From Castanea sativa (taxonomy: Eukaryota; Streptophyta; Magnoliopsida; Fagales; Fagaceae), in NCBI RefSeq assembly GCF_040712315.1, contig NC_134019.1, positions 38,903,873 to 38,967,872 of the forward strand: DNA of 64,000 nucleotides, written 5' to 3'. This document shows, piece by piece, positions 48,141 to 58,943 of the stretch. A model generated the notes under the pieces. It was not told the origin of the DNA. It searched no databases and worked only from the letters and a program-made list of their open reading frames with translations. The first letter of the stretch is position 1. Every line of letters begins with the position of its first letter. The position numbers and the translations under genes were made by a program.

Positions 48141-49554
48141 CGTTTCTCAAAAAAAGTTTGACATTACAAATTTGTAATGCACATTGTATTATTGTGATGA
48201 TACTTGAACTATTTCCGTCTTATATTGAAATACTAAATTATGACTTCACTCTTCAGGCCATGCACAAGGTCAATTCATGGTTTGGGAAACTATCTTGAAT
48301 AAAAAAATCTCTTCTTATTTTATGATCAAATGTATTAGCTTCCTAAAGATACTCATCCTCAACCTTATAATCACTTGCCAAATCACTGTTACAGGATGGG
48401 AGGAAATCCGTACATAAAATAGCTCTTCTATGTCTAGCACATAGTGCTTTCATATTGTCCTCCCAAGCTTCAGTGACATCCACTGATCAATTACAACTAA
48501 GGGTTGTGTTCTCATGCAGAGATTCAATAAGGAAGCAAAGATCACATCTATATCCTAAAAAGAAAAAGAAAAAGAAAAACACTATGTCCTGACTAGTCAA
48601 GTTACAATTAGATGCCCTTATAATCTTAGTTCAACCTTAGTATTCAAAGCATTCACATCAATTCGTGGAAAAAAAAAATTTGTTTATTTTAACATAAGAA
48701 TTTACTTTTTATATTTTACATACTAACTTTTTAAAACACCCCGCATTAAATTATCTATTTTACACAATATTTCATTAAAATGTCAATTTTCTTGATTTTT
48801 TTTTTTTATTGTTTCTTTTTTTTCACAAACAACAAGTGGTGGCTCTAGAAATATTTTTTAAGGGGTCATTCAAATTCATGTTGAAAATAACCTCTTTATA
48901 AATAATATTTATTTATTTCATCTTGATCGTTAAGATAATAGGATATATCTTTTCTTGTAAGTCATGATTCAAAAGAAGATTTTTCAAGTCAACACGAGTT
49001 CTCTTAGAAGATAAATCTTAGGTAAGAGATGAATCTTGTTGTACACATGATTTTCTTATCAAAAAGTTACCCAAAGTACTAGCAAGGGAATAAAGTATAA
49101 ACTATAAGATAAAAATCCCACTTTTACCTCAATTTAAGTGTATATGCATATGAAACTCTTTTCTAGAGACTTAAAGCCTAACCCTTACCCCCCAAATTCC
49201 ATAATAACTTATACTTGTGTAATAACTATTTCACCAAGGGTGTGAGATGGTGGGCATATTGCTTCTTTGTGTAATGAGAAAATATTAATTATCATTATTA
49301 AGATTAAATTTTGAAAATCATCAATTATCTCTTACTATAATAAAGTTATTAATTATTGTTTTTAAGTAAACTTTAATTATTATTTCTTATAATATTTTCA
49401 GTTTTTTTGTCTTTACTCTTTTCAATTATTTTATTTAACAATTCAACTCGATTTTGATAACTTATTGGTTTTTGTAATTCGTTAAGAAGAATTTTTATTG
49501 TATTTTTTGCATTACTCTATTAAAAATTTAACACAACAATAAAATCATAAAGGA

Positions 49555-49642
<88 letters not shown>

Positions 49643-50080
49643 TCACTCCCCACTGTCCCAGCCTCACTTCTATTTCATCTTGGTATGAGTGCTCTAATCA
49701 AATCCAAGCAATCTAGGTTCCACGAAAACAATTACCGGATTTAAAACATGACAGACTTCATCTCCTGTTTTTTTTTTTTTTTTTTTGTTGGGGTCTCCTG
49801 TTTTGGCTACCAAGGAAACTGATGTTTTCATTTACGCGCATTCAAACCAACTACAACAAATAAATGTATAAAATGTACCCAAAACAATAGGATAAAAAGA
49901 CTCACTAACTTATAATACATGTCAATTTTCTTCACAACCAAATAGAGCATCAATGAAATCACTTGAAAAATAAAGCATATTTTAATTCAACAAAGAGAAC
50001 CCAAGAACAAATAACAAGTCAGCATCATGTGAAAAAGAAATTGTTACGAGAGAGAGAGAGAGAGCAGCTTGAAAGGGGCA
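48141..50080. other. Downstream block of unit C
   Basis: It has the same order as unit B downstream (catgcacaaggtcaattcatgg, ttcagtgacatcc, gggataaaaagactcact), with the intact Helitron empty site at about 49911-49925. An additional unshared stretch of about 1 kb (48670-49690) ends in a long (TA)n tract at 49559-49640. Then follow the RPS31 3'-UTR-like block and the first bases of the RPS31 tail (50066-50080). Confidence 0.6.
49559..49640. repeat. Long (TA)n microsatellite, about 40 units
   Basis: Uninterrupted alternating TA over about 80 bases, the longest in the window. Confidence 0.95.
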
Positions 50081-50223
50081 TAGGGGTGTGCATGAGTCGG
50101 GTTAAGGGGATTTTTTGACCCAACCTATCATGGTGGGTTAAAAAAAAAAATCAACCCAATCCAACCCATTACATAAGTCCAACCCAACCCACATGGGTCG
50201 GGTTGAACCTATGAGTTGGACAA

Positions 50224-50262
<39 letters not shown>

Positions 50263-50672
50263 ATTGAGTAGAAAAAAATATAAATATAAATATATTAAAA
50301 AAAACCCAAAGATTAGTATCAATGTAACTCCTTAAAAGCAAACAACACTAATGACTAAACAACAATAGTAATTTACTAGGGTTTGTGTGAACTAATTGGC
50401 TTTTATATAGGATAGGAAGAGCTGGTTATTTTAAAAAATTTATTAATTATATAATATATTTTATATATATATATATTAAATATATGGGTGGGTCAGGTTG
50501 AGTTTGGCAGGCTTGAAATTTTATGACCCAAACCTAACCCGACCCGCTATCAAAAAAAATTTTGTAACCCAACCCAACCCAACCCACTAAGGCCTAAAAA
50601 CCGACCCAACCCGCCAGGTTGGGTTGGGTTGAGTTGGTTTTGGCAAGTTGATGGGTTGGGTGCACACCCCTA
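50081..50672. mobile_element. hAT-like element, 592 bp, inside the RPS31 tail of unit C
   Basis: Perfect 12-bp inverted ends TAGGGGTGTGCA ... TGCACACCCCTA. The subterminal regions are full of GGGTYGGGTT/AACCCAACCC motifs. An ATT trinucleotide run (50225-50260) lies inside. Unit D keeps the uninterrupted site gcttgaaaggggccaagg (53708-53725). Flanks are ggggca and ggggccaa, consistent with a decayed 8-bp duplication. TAGGG-type ends and 8-bp sites are typical of the Ac branch of hAT. It has no transposase. Confidence 0.7.
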
Positions 50673-50760
50673 GGGGCCAAGGAGTGGACTAGAGGACCTC
50701 AGCCCTATCCTAAAGAACATAAAAACCTCATTTTTATACATAAGTTTCATAGCATGATAA
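50673..50760 (-). pseudogene. RPS31 3'-end fragment, unit C
   Basis: With 50066-50080 this matches the last 20 or so codons of the real RPS31 gene (57300-57360) on the minus strand (ggccaaggagtggac, ggacctca), then diverges. The upstream UTR-like block in unit C also matches the real gene's 3' flank. It is a hitch-hiking fragment, not a gene. Confidence 0.65.
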
Positions 50761-51856
50761 TCTATTTAGTCCAAAACACACCAAACTGTACATTATTAGC
50801 ATTTACTCATCCCCACCCTAATCTATATATGTGTGTATATATAATTCATTTTTAAAAAAAAATATCTATGCCGATTATAATTTGTCTTATTAAGTGTTTG
50901 TTGGGCAAAGATTATTTTTGCTAACTTATTTTATTATTCAGCTTATTTTTTTGTATTATTCATTGGTCTCACTGCACTTTTTGGTAATATTCATGAGTCT
51001 CACTGTATTATTTTAGCAAATTTTTACATTTATTTACAGTACTTTCAGCAAAAGTTTTCAATTTCAGCAAAATAAACGAATCTCAAACGGATCCTAATGC
51101 ATACCATATTATCGCCCCATTGCTGCCTTTTCCCTTTTTTCTCTCATCTCTTTCTTCTTGTCCAAGCTACCTCATTAGAGAAGGCAAAATACATTTGCTT
51201 TGTCTCATCTTTGAACTATTCCGCATGAAGAGGTGGACCAAGACCACCCAACTAATTGGTACAAAACTTGAATAGCCCAATGGCAATTCGGTGAAACCCA
51301 CAAATCCTGCAAACAATCCTTTTTAAGCTTTGGTGTATTTGAACAGCCCAAATATATATAGTTCTAGTGGGTCCAGTGGGCTCTTATATTCTCATCCCGC
51401 ATAAACGGGAGCCTTATATAGTTATCTACTAGGTATTATTGAATCATTTTTTATTAAAAGAATTGCATTGAGAAATATTTAGAATGAAAAATTCTGGATA
51501 GATCAGAAGAGCCAAGATGAATACCACAAGCTTATTTTTGTGGGATTTAGAACCATATAGATCCCCTACTAGCATAATTATCATTAAAGGAAATCTAGTT
51601 TGATTGTCTACTTTTACAACCCCATCGATACAAAAAAAAGTTGGTAGAAGCATAAATGAGTTTTGTGTAGGATTCTATTCATAACATTTTATACACAGCA
51701 CTAACAAAACCAAACAAAGTCTTTTTTCCATAGGTATATTTTGTAAGCTGTTCCATCATCTGCACTCATATATCTGCTTTACTTTGTACTTTATTAAAAA
51801 AAAAAAATTATCTCTTCAAGTATTCTCAATGAAAATATTACTGTGTGAACAATGAA
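50761..51856. other. Junction region between units C and D
   Basis: It contains a MITE (50894-51094), a block duplicated from 45340-45495 (51240-51395), then an abrupt switch at about 51396 into sequence corresponding to the last intron of genes B and C (cgcataaacgggagcc). The missing piece covers the promoter and first two exons of copy D. Confidence 0.65.
50894..51094. mobile_element. TAA-flanked MITE (copy 3, reverse)
   Basis: TAA at 50891-50893 and 51095-51097 flanks 201 bp. Read in reverse it begins GGATCCGTTTGAG and continues through ttattttgctgaaattgaaa, matching the other two copies at 9674 and 26963. Confidence 0.65.
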
Positions 51857-52186
51857 GCAGCAAGGGAGATGACAATCCGTAAATTTATTGTCTGTCTCCT
51901 TGTGGTCGTGATCGTAGTCTTCACGCTATTGTGGATCATTTACACTGCATTTATTCTTGTACCGGTACCTATAGGAGACCCAGACGGCCAATACACTATC
52001 TACCATGTCATAATAAGAGTCTTAGTTGGATTTGTCACCTTGTTCTAGTGTTCCTTGTATTTTTCGATTGTAATTCTAATAATGTTTGTGCTAGCAGTAG
52101 ATTTCTCAAGCAGTTTGCAGCAGAAAGAGAAAAAAGGAAGCAGCATTCATGAAGGGCACAACGCAAATGTTGAGTGTCTTGTTTAA
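51857..52186 (+). pseudogene. Array copy D: last exon only, one nonsense codon
   Basis: The sequence aligns with exon 3 of genes B and C over its full length and ends at the homologous TAA. A TAG at 52046-52048 replaces a sense codon in the last membrane segment, and the frame is otherwise uninterrupted. Exons 1 and 2 and the promoter are absent, removed at the junction near 51396. The clean frame suggests the nonsense change and truncation are recent. Confidence 0.75.
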
Positions 52187-53065
52187 CGTTTCTCAAGAAA
52201 AGTTTGACAGCACAAATTTGTACTGCATATTGTATTATTGTGATTGCTAAACTTGAACTATTCCCTTCTTATTGAAATACTAATTAAATTATGACTTCAC
52301 TCTTCAGGCCATGCACAAAGTTAATCCATGGTTTGGGAAACTATCTTGCATTAAAAAAATTCTAGATTTGTTTGGGAATCTCTTCCTATTTTATGATCAA
52401 CTGTATTTAGCTTCCAAAAAATTCTAATTACTTGCCAAATCACTGTTACTAGATGGGAGCAAATCCATACATAAAATAGTTCTCTATGTCGAGCACATAG
52501 TAGCATAGTAGCTTTCAATATTGTCCTCCCAAGCTTCAGTGACTTCCATCAATCACTTATGACTAAGGGTTGTGCTCTCGTGCAGAGACTCAATGGGAAA
52601 GCATAGGTCATGTCTACACTATATCCTAAAAAGACTAGTCAAGTTACAATAAGAGGTCCTTATAATCTGTTATATAGCTCTGTTCAACCTTAGTATACAC
52701 TCAATGTGAGACTTGAACACACACACACACATACAATCTAATCTAATCAAATCCAAACAAACCAGGTTTCACAGAAATAGTTACCTGTTTTTTTAAAACA
52801 TGACATACTTCATCTCCTTACATCTGATTTAGCTACCAAGGAAGCTGAAGGAAACTGATATTTTCATTTATACGCCTTCAAACTAAACTGCAACATATAA
52901 ATATATCAATCTTTTCCCCAAAAGAATGGGATAAAAAGACCATGTCAAATTTCTTCACAACCAAGAAGAGCATCAAGGAAATCACTTGAAAATGAATATT
53001 TTATTTCAACAAAGAGAACCCAAAAACAAATAACGAGTCCGCAACATTTGAAAAAGAAATTGCTA

Positions 53066-53068
<3 letters not shown>
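52187..53068. other. Downstream block of unit D
   Basis: Homologous to 48141-50060 in unit C and 38565-39308 in unit B, but lacking the sequence between gggataaaaagac and catgtcaaatttc. This small deletion covers the Helitron site. It ends in the RPS31 3'-UTR-like block. Confidence 0.6.
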
Positions 53069-53099
<31 letters not shown>

Positions 53100-53655
53100 A
53101 AACATGACTAATAAGGTGATACTTAGACTGCCTTTTATTGCTTCTTTATATCCCTTTTTTGTTGAAGATGATGGTATTACTACTGATCCTTTTGGATAGA
53201 AATTTGAATTTTGTTCAAAGTTTGAAACTTATAATGATGATGCTTTTAATCTTATTCATGCTAAAGTTAAACACCTTAACTTCCTTAAGCAAGAAGTTAG
53301 ATACAAGAAAATTGTTGAACAACTTTCTGACAACTTATTAAAATCTAAAATTAATAATTTTCAGAAAGTCTTAATAAATGATGACTGCTCCTATATTTCT
53401 AATGCTTTTTGGCATAGAAAGAAACATATTATTGACTTACCCTATGTTAAAAACTTTAGTACAAAACATATTCCTATTCAAACGAATATTGCACTTCAAA
53501 TAGGAACTCCTAGTCTTGTCATTCATCATAAACTTTTGACCAACCCCTTAAAATGGGCCAGGTAACCTATCACCAATGGACCAACCCCTTAGAATGGGCC
53601 AGGTACCCTATCACCAATGTCCAGATCAAGCTTTTCCACTACCCAATACTTCCAA

Positions 53656-53703
<48 letters not shown>
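53069..53703 (+). mobile_element. Endogenous pararetrovirus (Caulimoviridae-like) fragment between TA repeats
   Basis: The stretch 53105-53540 has a plus-strand protein-like frame with interrupting stops. It resembles the caulimovirid polyprotein region at and just before the start of reverse transcriptase (short landmarks NAFWHRKKH and LPYVKNF). It is flanked by (TA)n at 53069-53097 and 53660-53702 and replaces the GA run found here in other units. A 41-bp tandem duplication (53540-53621) follows the coding remnant. It is short, has stops, lacks the polymerase motifs and cannot be active. A gypsy-type origin is less likely but not excluded. Confidence 0.55.
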
Positions 53704-53706
<3 letters not shown>

Positions 53707-53800
53707 AGCTTGAAAGGGGCCAAGGAGTGAACTTGAGGACCTCAATCTTGTCCTAAAGAACGTTAACAACCTCATTTTATACATAAATTCCATAGCATGA
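53704..53800 (-). pseudogene. RPS31 3'-end fragment, unit D
   Basis: gagcttgaaaggggccaagg and the following 40 bases match the reverse strand of the real RPS31 C-terminal codons and the unit C fragment. Downstream (cataaattccatagcatgat, tagtccaaaac) it continues as in unit C (50730-50790). Confidence 0.65.
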
Positions 53801-54884
53801 TAAACTGTTTAGTCCAAAACCCACCTAACTGTACTTTGTTCAGGTTTGCCCATTACCACCCCACCCCAATCCTATATGTGTGTGTATGTGTACATATATA
53901 CATACACACACACACACATCCCTTAAGCCTTAGACAAGAGAGCAAGAATTTCTTTTCTGTTTTCAGTTTAGATGGAGGATATTCCACCAAACATTAATAA
54001 TATTCTTGTAGCTGATTTACTAGCTCTTTAATTATATATGCAATGATCTTTTCCTCAACCAAAAAAAAAAAAAAAACATAGTGGCGTCTAACATATTATA
54101 CGAGTTTCGTGCTAAAAGACTCTTTTAAGGCGTTAATGTTTAACTCTTAGAAACTCAAGATCCCATTGGATACATAACTTCTAACTGATATAACATAATA
54201 TATTATATTGTTACAACAAAATGTCACCATATCAGAATATGGCACAGCAAGAAACTGAAATTTGCACATAATTTGGCTTGAAAAGCTTACAGGGTTGGTT
54301 TTTTTTTTTCTTAGGCCGGGACAACATATGTTGGTGGATTCCTATTCGTGTTATATTACTTGCGAGTAATCCTTAGAATTTTAAAGAATCAATTTGTTGT
54401 ACATAATGTGAAAACTAACAAGGGTGAGGAGTTAGAAGAGCCAGAAAACAAAAGTTATTGCTTAATTCCGATGATCAGAACAGTGGTAAAAACAGGATAG
54501 AGGAATATAGTTAGCAGGAAAATTACTTTCTGGATTGAGAGAGGGTGGCAATAATTTGCCTATACATTACCAGATTTATTGGTTGATCTGCCACTGTGTT
54601 CTAATTGTCTAATCTGTGTTACCTACTTCGCTTCATCTATGGTGTTGTTTGTCTAGATGTCAACACTATCCCATATATATATATATATATCTTTGGTTTT
54701 GGTTTTCCATTTTGTGTTTCTATTTTTATTAGTTTGAATCTAAAATTTGAGTAATTTTGATTGGTGACAGGATTATGTAATGCAGTTTACATAACATACT
54801 TTATAAAACAGTCAAAGAAACTAGTGTAGGAGATCATTAGCCTTTGTTCTAGAACTCAGGCTGCCCTAATTCCAGAGTAAGTGC
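53801..54884. other. Spacer between units D and E
   Basis: No gene seen. It contains a GT/TA/CA microsatellite (53876-53918), an A run at 54060-54076 and a short (TA)n at 54674-54690. The first 150 bases still match the end of unit C. Confidence 0.55.
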
Positions 54885-55913
54885 TCATGAAGTCATGCAA
54901 TGGTATGAATGGTATAGCTAGTGGGCTTTCCATGTTAGGAGTTGTAATCATGTTCTTTGGCTTCGTTTCTGGCTCTTGGAATTCCCATTCTTGCAGACTT
55001 GTTTCTAAATTTGACAGAACAATTGCAGCAAAAAGAGGAGGAAAATGGCACTCATCAAGGTAGCAACTCGAAAAGCTGGCATCTGTTTTAGTTTGTCAGG
55101 ACTCATAGGAGCCCCATTTTAAGTTGGCCCTTCATTTCACTCTCCCTTCATCAGTAAATTCAGATCCCGCATAAACAGGAGCCTCATATATTTTGTCCAA
55201 CCTTTTTGTTTTTACAATAATTTTCTAGTAAATGAATTGCATTGAGAAATATCCAGAAAGAAAAATTAAGGATTAGGTCAGAAGAGGTCAAAAGAGCCAA
55301 GATAAATACCACAAGCTTACTTTTGTGGGATTTAGAATTCCCTACTACCAAAATTATCATTAATGTAGATCTAGTTTGGATTGTCCTGTACAACCTCACC
55401 GATAGAAAAGTTGGTAGAAGCATAAATGAAACAGAACCAGCAGCCAAGAGTTTTGTGTAGGATTCTTTTCATGACATTTTAGACCAACCATTAATGAAAC
55501 CAAACAAAGTATCATTTCCATATGTATATCCCGTGAGCTTTTTCCACTATTTGCATTCACATCCCAACTTGTACATATATCTCTTCAAATTTTCTTAACA
55601 AAAATATCACTACATGAACAACGAAGCAGCAAGAGAGACGACAAACCATGAAATGACTGGCTGTATCCTTGTGAATGTGATCGCAGTCTTCATACTTTTG
55701 TGGGGGTGTTTACACCGGAATTAGACTTTCAATGGAACCTAGAGGAGACAGCAAATACCATTTCCTAACTTTCTCGATTGGAGTTATCAGCATTGTCTTT
55801 GGTTTCATATATGTCATCTTTGGACTTGCAATAACATTGGAGAGAAGGGGAAAGAGAGAAGGGGAAGCAGCATCGATAAAGGCCACAACACAAATGTTAA
55901 ATGTTTGGTTTGA
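54885..55913 (+). pseudogene. Array copy E: degenerate relative of gene A
   Basis: The exon 1 remnant (about 54885-55059) starts inside the loop before segment 2, lacks the start codon and segment 1, and has a 1-base insertion (ccatgttaggag) and a 2-base deletion (ttcgtttctggc) relative to gene A. The donor catcaag/gtagca is kept. The last exon (about 55627-55913) has a 1-base insertion after tgtgggg and a deletion of about 27 bases in the tail. Sequence and 3' flank match gene A more than B or C, so E was copied from the A lineage. Confidence 0.75.
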
Positions 55914-56130
55914 CTTTGACAATTGACAAGCAAATTTATACAGCATCTTGTATTATTGTGATGCTATACTTACTTGATTTATTTCCTTATGATTCAAATT
56001 CTTATTGGAATATACAACAAAACGATCCAATTGATAAAGATGCACAATGAAGATTGTATCCATACGATTTTGCACTTCTCAACAATTATGAGTTTAGGCA
56101 AAACAAAGTCAAACCATGGTTTGGGAAACT

Positions 56131-56229
56131 TTTTTTATTTGATAGTTACAACAAGGGAGGTGGATTCAAACCCTAGATGTCTCTATTGGAAACACCAAGA
56201 TTAGCCAGTTGAGCTATAAGGCTCTTGGC
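56131..56229 (-). mobile_element. tRNA-derived SINE in unit E with 19-bp target duplication
   Basis: AACCATGGTTTGGGAAACT is repeated exactly at 56112-56130 and 56230-56248. Read on the minus strand, the 99-bp insert has an A box (tagctcaactggctaa), a B box (gggtttgaatcc) and an A-rich tail. Gene A's downstream region has the single, unoccupied site (tggtttgggaaactatctta). Confidence 0.85.
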
Positions 56230-56248
56230 AACCATGGTTTGGGAAACT

Positions 56249-57296
56249 ATCTTACATAAAGAAAATTCAGATTTTGTTTGGGCATCCCAACCTATTTTCT
56301 GACTGCTGTAGCTTTACACATACACGACCTTATAATTACTTATCAGATCACGGTTACAAGATGAGAGCCAAACTTTACTTAAAATAGTCCTCATATGATG
56401 TCTAGCACAAAGTATATACAGGCTCTCTCCACTCCTATATATATATAGTTGGCCAAAAGAAGAAAGGATGCACCACAAAATAGTTTTCCAAATTCATTTA
56501 GAGGATGTTTATATAATCCTAACTGCTTAAGCCAACTAAACCCTACCACTACTATGAAAAGTTAACAGCACAAATCTTGTTCTCCCATTCCACACTTTAA
56601 GGACCATATCAATGTTGATCAATGATTCATTAACCAAGATTCTATTTCCACTCCCTCTAAAATTGTTTAACATAGAGCCTATCCCAGTTCATAATCTCAT
56701 ATAGCACTCCCAAGTTCACCACATCATTCCTCAGCTGTTCGATGAAATGCAAATAAAAAATTCTAGTTAACCTCCTCTTGATTGTTGACCTACTACTATA
56801 CAACAGCAAGATCAACAACCAAGCCTTATTCCCAAAACTTTAGGGTTGATGACTATGGCTCTTAAACAGGCAAATTAGGGTCGATCGACCCTTGCCACGG
56901 CCCCATGTATTCTTTTTTCTCCATTCTATCCTACCCAAGACCGTACTCATTGTCACCTCATTTCCTAGTTTCTTACTCATACCACTTAACAACTAAGTAA
57001 AGAACTAAAGGAGAATCACCAATTCTAATAGCACCAATAGCAATCTAAACATGGAAGTCTCTCATAACTGTATGAATAAAAATGACAACTTGAACAATAA
57101 AGCATCATATCTCATTAAAACAAAGAGAACCCAATATCAAAAAAACAAGTTTGAAACATATGAAACATTCATTAATGGATTCTTCACAACTTTATGACAA
57201 AATGTACAGAATCTGATAACAGAAAACCATAGATTATAATAGAAGAACCCCTCAGACCCTAAACTCAAAGACCCAGAAACTAAAAGAGAGAGAAAG
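56249..57296. other. Unit E end and 3' flank of RPS31
   Basis: Similarity to unit A continues to about 56520 (gttggccaaaagaagaaagg). The rest, up to the RPS31 stop codon, has no gene. The segment 57080-57160 is the source-like version of the UTR block found in units B, C and D. Confidence 0.6.
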
Positions 57297-57587
57297 TTAG
57301 ATGAGCTTGAAAGGGAGAGGCCAAGGAGTGGACCTGGGAACCTCAACTCGGTCCTTGATACGCTCAATCTTCTTCTCCTTTTTGGGTCTCGAGTTTCCGT
57401 ACGAGCCTTTGAATCTCTTTCCCTTCTTGGTCTTCTTGTCCCCACGCCCACACACAATCGGCACTCCTACTCCCGATCCTGATAATGATGATGATGGTGG
57501 TGGTGGTGGTGTTAGGGAGCTCGAAGGTGGTCTATGTGTCATCATCACTCGCCGTGCTAGTGCGCCGCACCACTGCATCATAGCCAT
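57297..57587 (-). CDS. RPS31: Small ribosomal subunit protein S31, mitochondrial (bTHX-like)
   Basis: A single-exon minus-strand gene of 96 residues. The start is the ATG at 57585-57587 ([16 protein letters not shown]). The frame is open further upstream, but only from a GTG. The N-terminal half is a mitochondrial targeting region with Arg, Ser and a Pro run. The C-terminal half carries the conserved basic THX/S31 core ([17 protein letters not shown], then [12 protein letters not shown]) and the typical end PWPLPFKLI. This small basic protein lines the head of the small subunit and stabilises rRNA folding. Its 3' end and UTR are copied into several array units upstream. Two site II motifs precede it. 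Confidence 0.88.
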   Translation of the reverse strand: MAMMQWCGALARRVMMTHRPPSSSLTPPPPPSSSLSGSGVGVPIVCGRGDKKTKKGKRFKGSYGNSRPKKEKKIERIKDRVEVPRSTPWPLPFKLI

Positions 57588-57687
57588 TTTCTTTGTCCTG
57601 AAAGCTTCACACTTCACACTTTACACTTTTCACAGTTGTTGTAGCTCTCCTCCACACACTGAAAACGAAACGGTAGGGGTTGTGTTA

Positions 57688-57747
57688 TGGGCCAGGCTAG
57701 GCCTCTCTTTATTCTAGTACTTTTTTGTAATTGACACCAAAGGCCCA
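57688..57747 (-). promoter_or_regulatory. Site II motifs upstream of RPS31
   Basis: TGGGCC occurs at 57688-57693 (plus strand) and on the minus strand at 57742-57747, about 100 and 155 bases upstream of the RPS31 start codon. Such TGGGCY sites are common in promoters of plant ribosomal and mitochondrial protein genes. The role is inferred. Confidence 0.4.
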
Positions 57748-57759
57748 AACTCAAATTTT

Positions 57760-58943
57760 TTTTTTTTACAAGAAAGAATTTCTACATATATGCGTGTGAA
57801 CCCGACCCTTACCTCCACACCTCATAAATATTTATACTTGAAAAGTAACTACCGCACCAAGGGGGAGCGGTGGTAGCCCAAACTCAATTCTCAATCAACT
57901 TATGAGTGTTTTTTTTCCCCTTTTTTCCAAATGAAAAAAAAAAAATTTTAAAATATGGCATACAGAATATTGAAGTATAAAATGGAATACAAAAATATAA
58001 TAGAAGATTTATATTCAAGACATCAATTTATAACAAAAACCAAGATGTCAGGTTCTTAACAAAGATAGTCATTTTACTAAAACTATATTGTAAAAATTAT
58101 GCTACTTCATAAAAGATGGCCACCTAATTTTTTGTCATCTTTTATCTTCTTTACTATACTTTGTCGATTTTATTTTTACAAATAGTTAAATACGATAGCA
58201 TTTGAAGGTAGGATATTCATTTCGAATTTATGATTGTTATTTCTCATCAAATTAATAAACTTATGTGTTACTATAAAATAAATAAATAAAAATTAATTTT
58301 TTATATAAAAAATTGAAGGACGGTTAAATGTTTTTCTTAAACACAATATATGTTCTTTATTTAATTTAATGATCTTCGCTGTTTTTTATTTTTAAAATAG
58401 AGATACTTTTACTAATTGAATTAACTAAAATGTGTTCTTAATGTTTTATTTTTATTCTAAAATAGTACATAGAATTTCTATTAGAACTTTAAACATGATT
58501 GCCATGTAGTTACTAACAGAATTTAAATCAACCATGTTTATAAAGTTGTCATTTTTGTATTGAGGTTCAGGTTCAGGTTCAGGTTCAGGTTCAGGTTGGT
58601 TTAAATCAAACTCAAACCAGTTTCATAGTTTGACTAGGAAACGACTTGTTTTGTATGTATATATACAGTCTATACTGTAGTCTGTAAGAGCCAAAAACGA
58701 CTTGCATAGTTGTATATGTCATAGTAGAAAGTAGAAACTCAAACACAAAATGGGTGATGGACATGTGGGCTGTGAGTGCTGTGGTTCCAAATAAAACACA
58801 TCACAGAAATCGTGTACAAGTAATCACTTTTTTCTTCTATCTTATCGACCTCGCTGTCTATATTATACACAGAAAGCATATTACTTGAACTTTTTTGAGT
58901 CTCAGAGAGCTTCATAGTTCAAACTTCAAAGTCAGTTTCGATA
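57760..58943. other. Intergenic region between divergent RPS31 and GC1
   Basis: AT-rich with no ORF of interest. It includes a hexamer tandem (aggttc, five copies, about 58564-58597). The last 300 bases before the GC1 ATG, with gtatatatacag at 58656-58667 as a possible TATA region, are presumably its promoter and leader. Confidence 0.5.

Noticed and set aside
57588..57617. Upstream extension of RPS31
   Set aside because: It would need a GTG start. The first ATG, giving MAMMQWCG, fits a mitochondrial targeting start.
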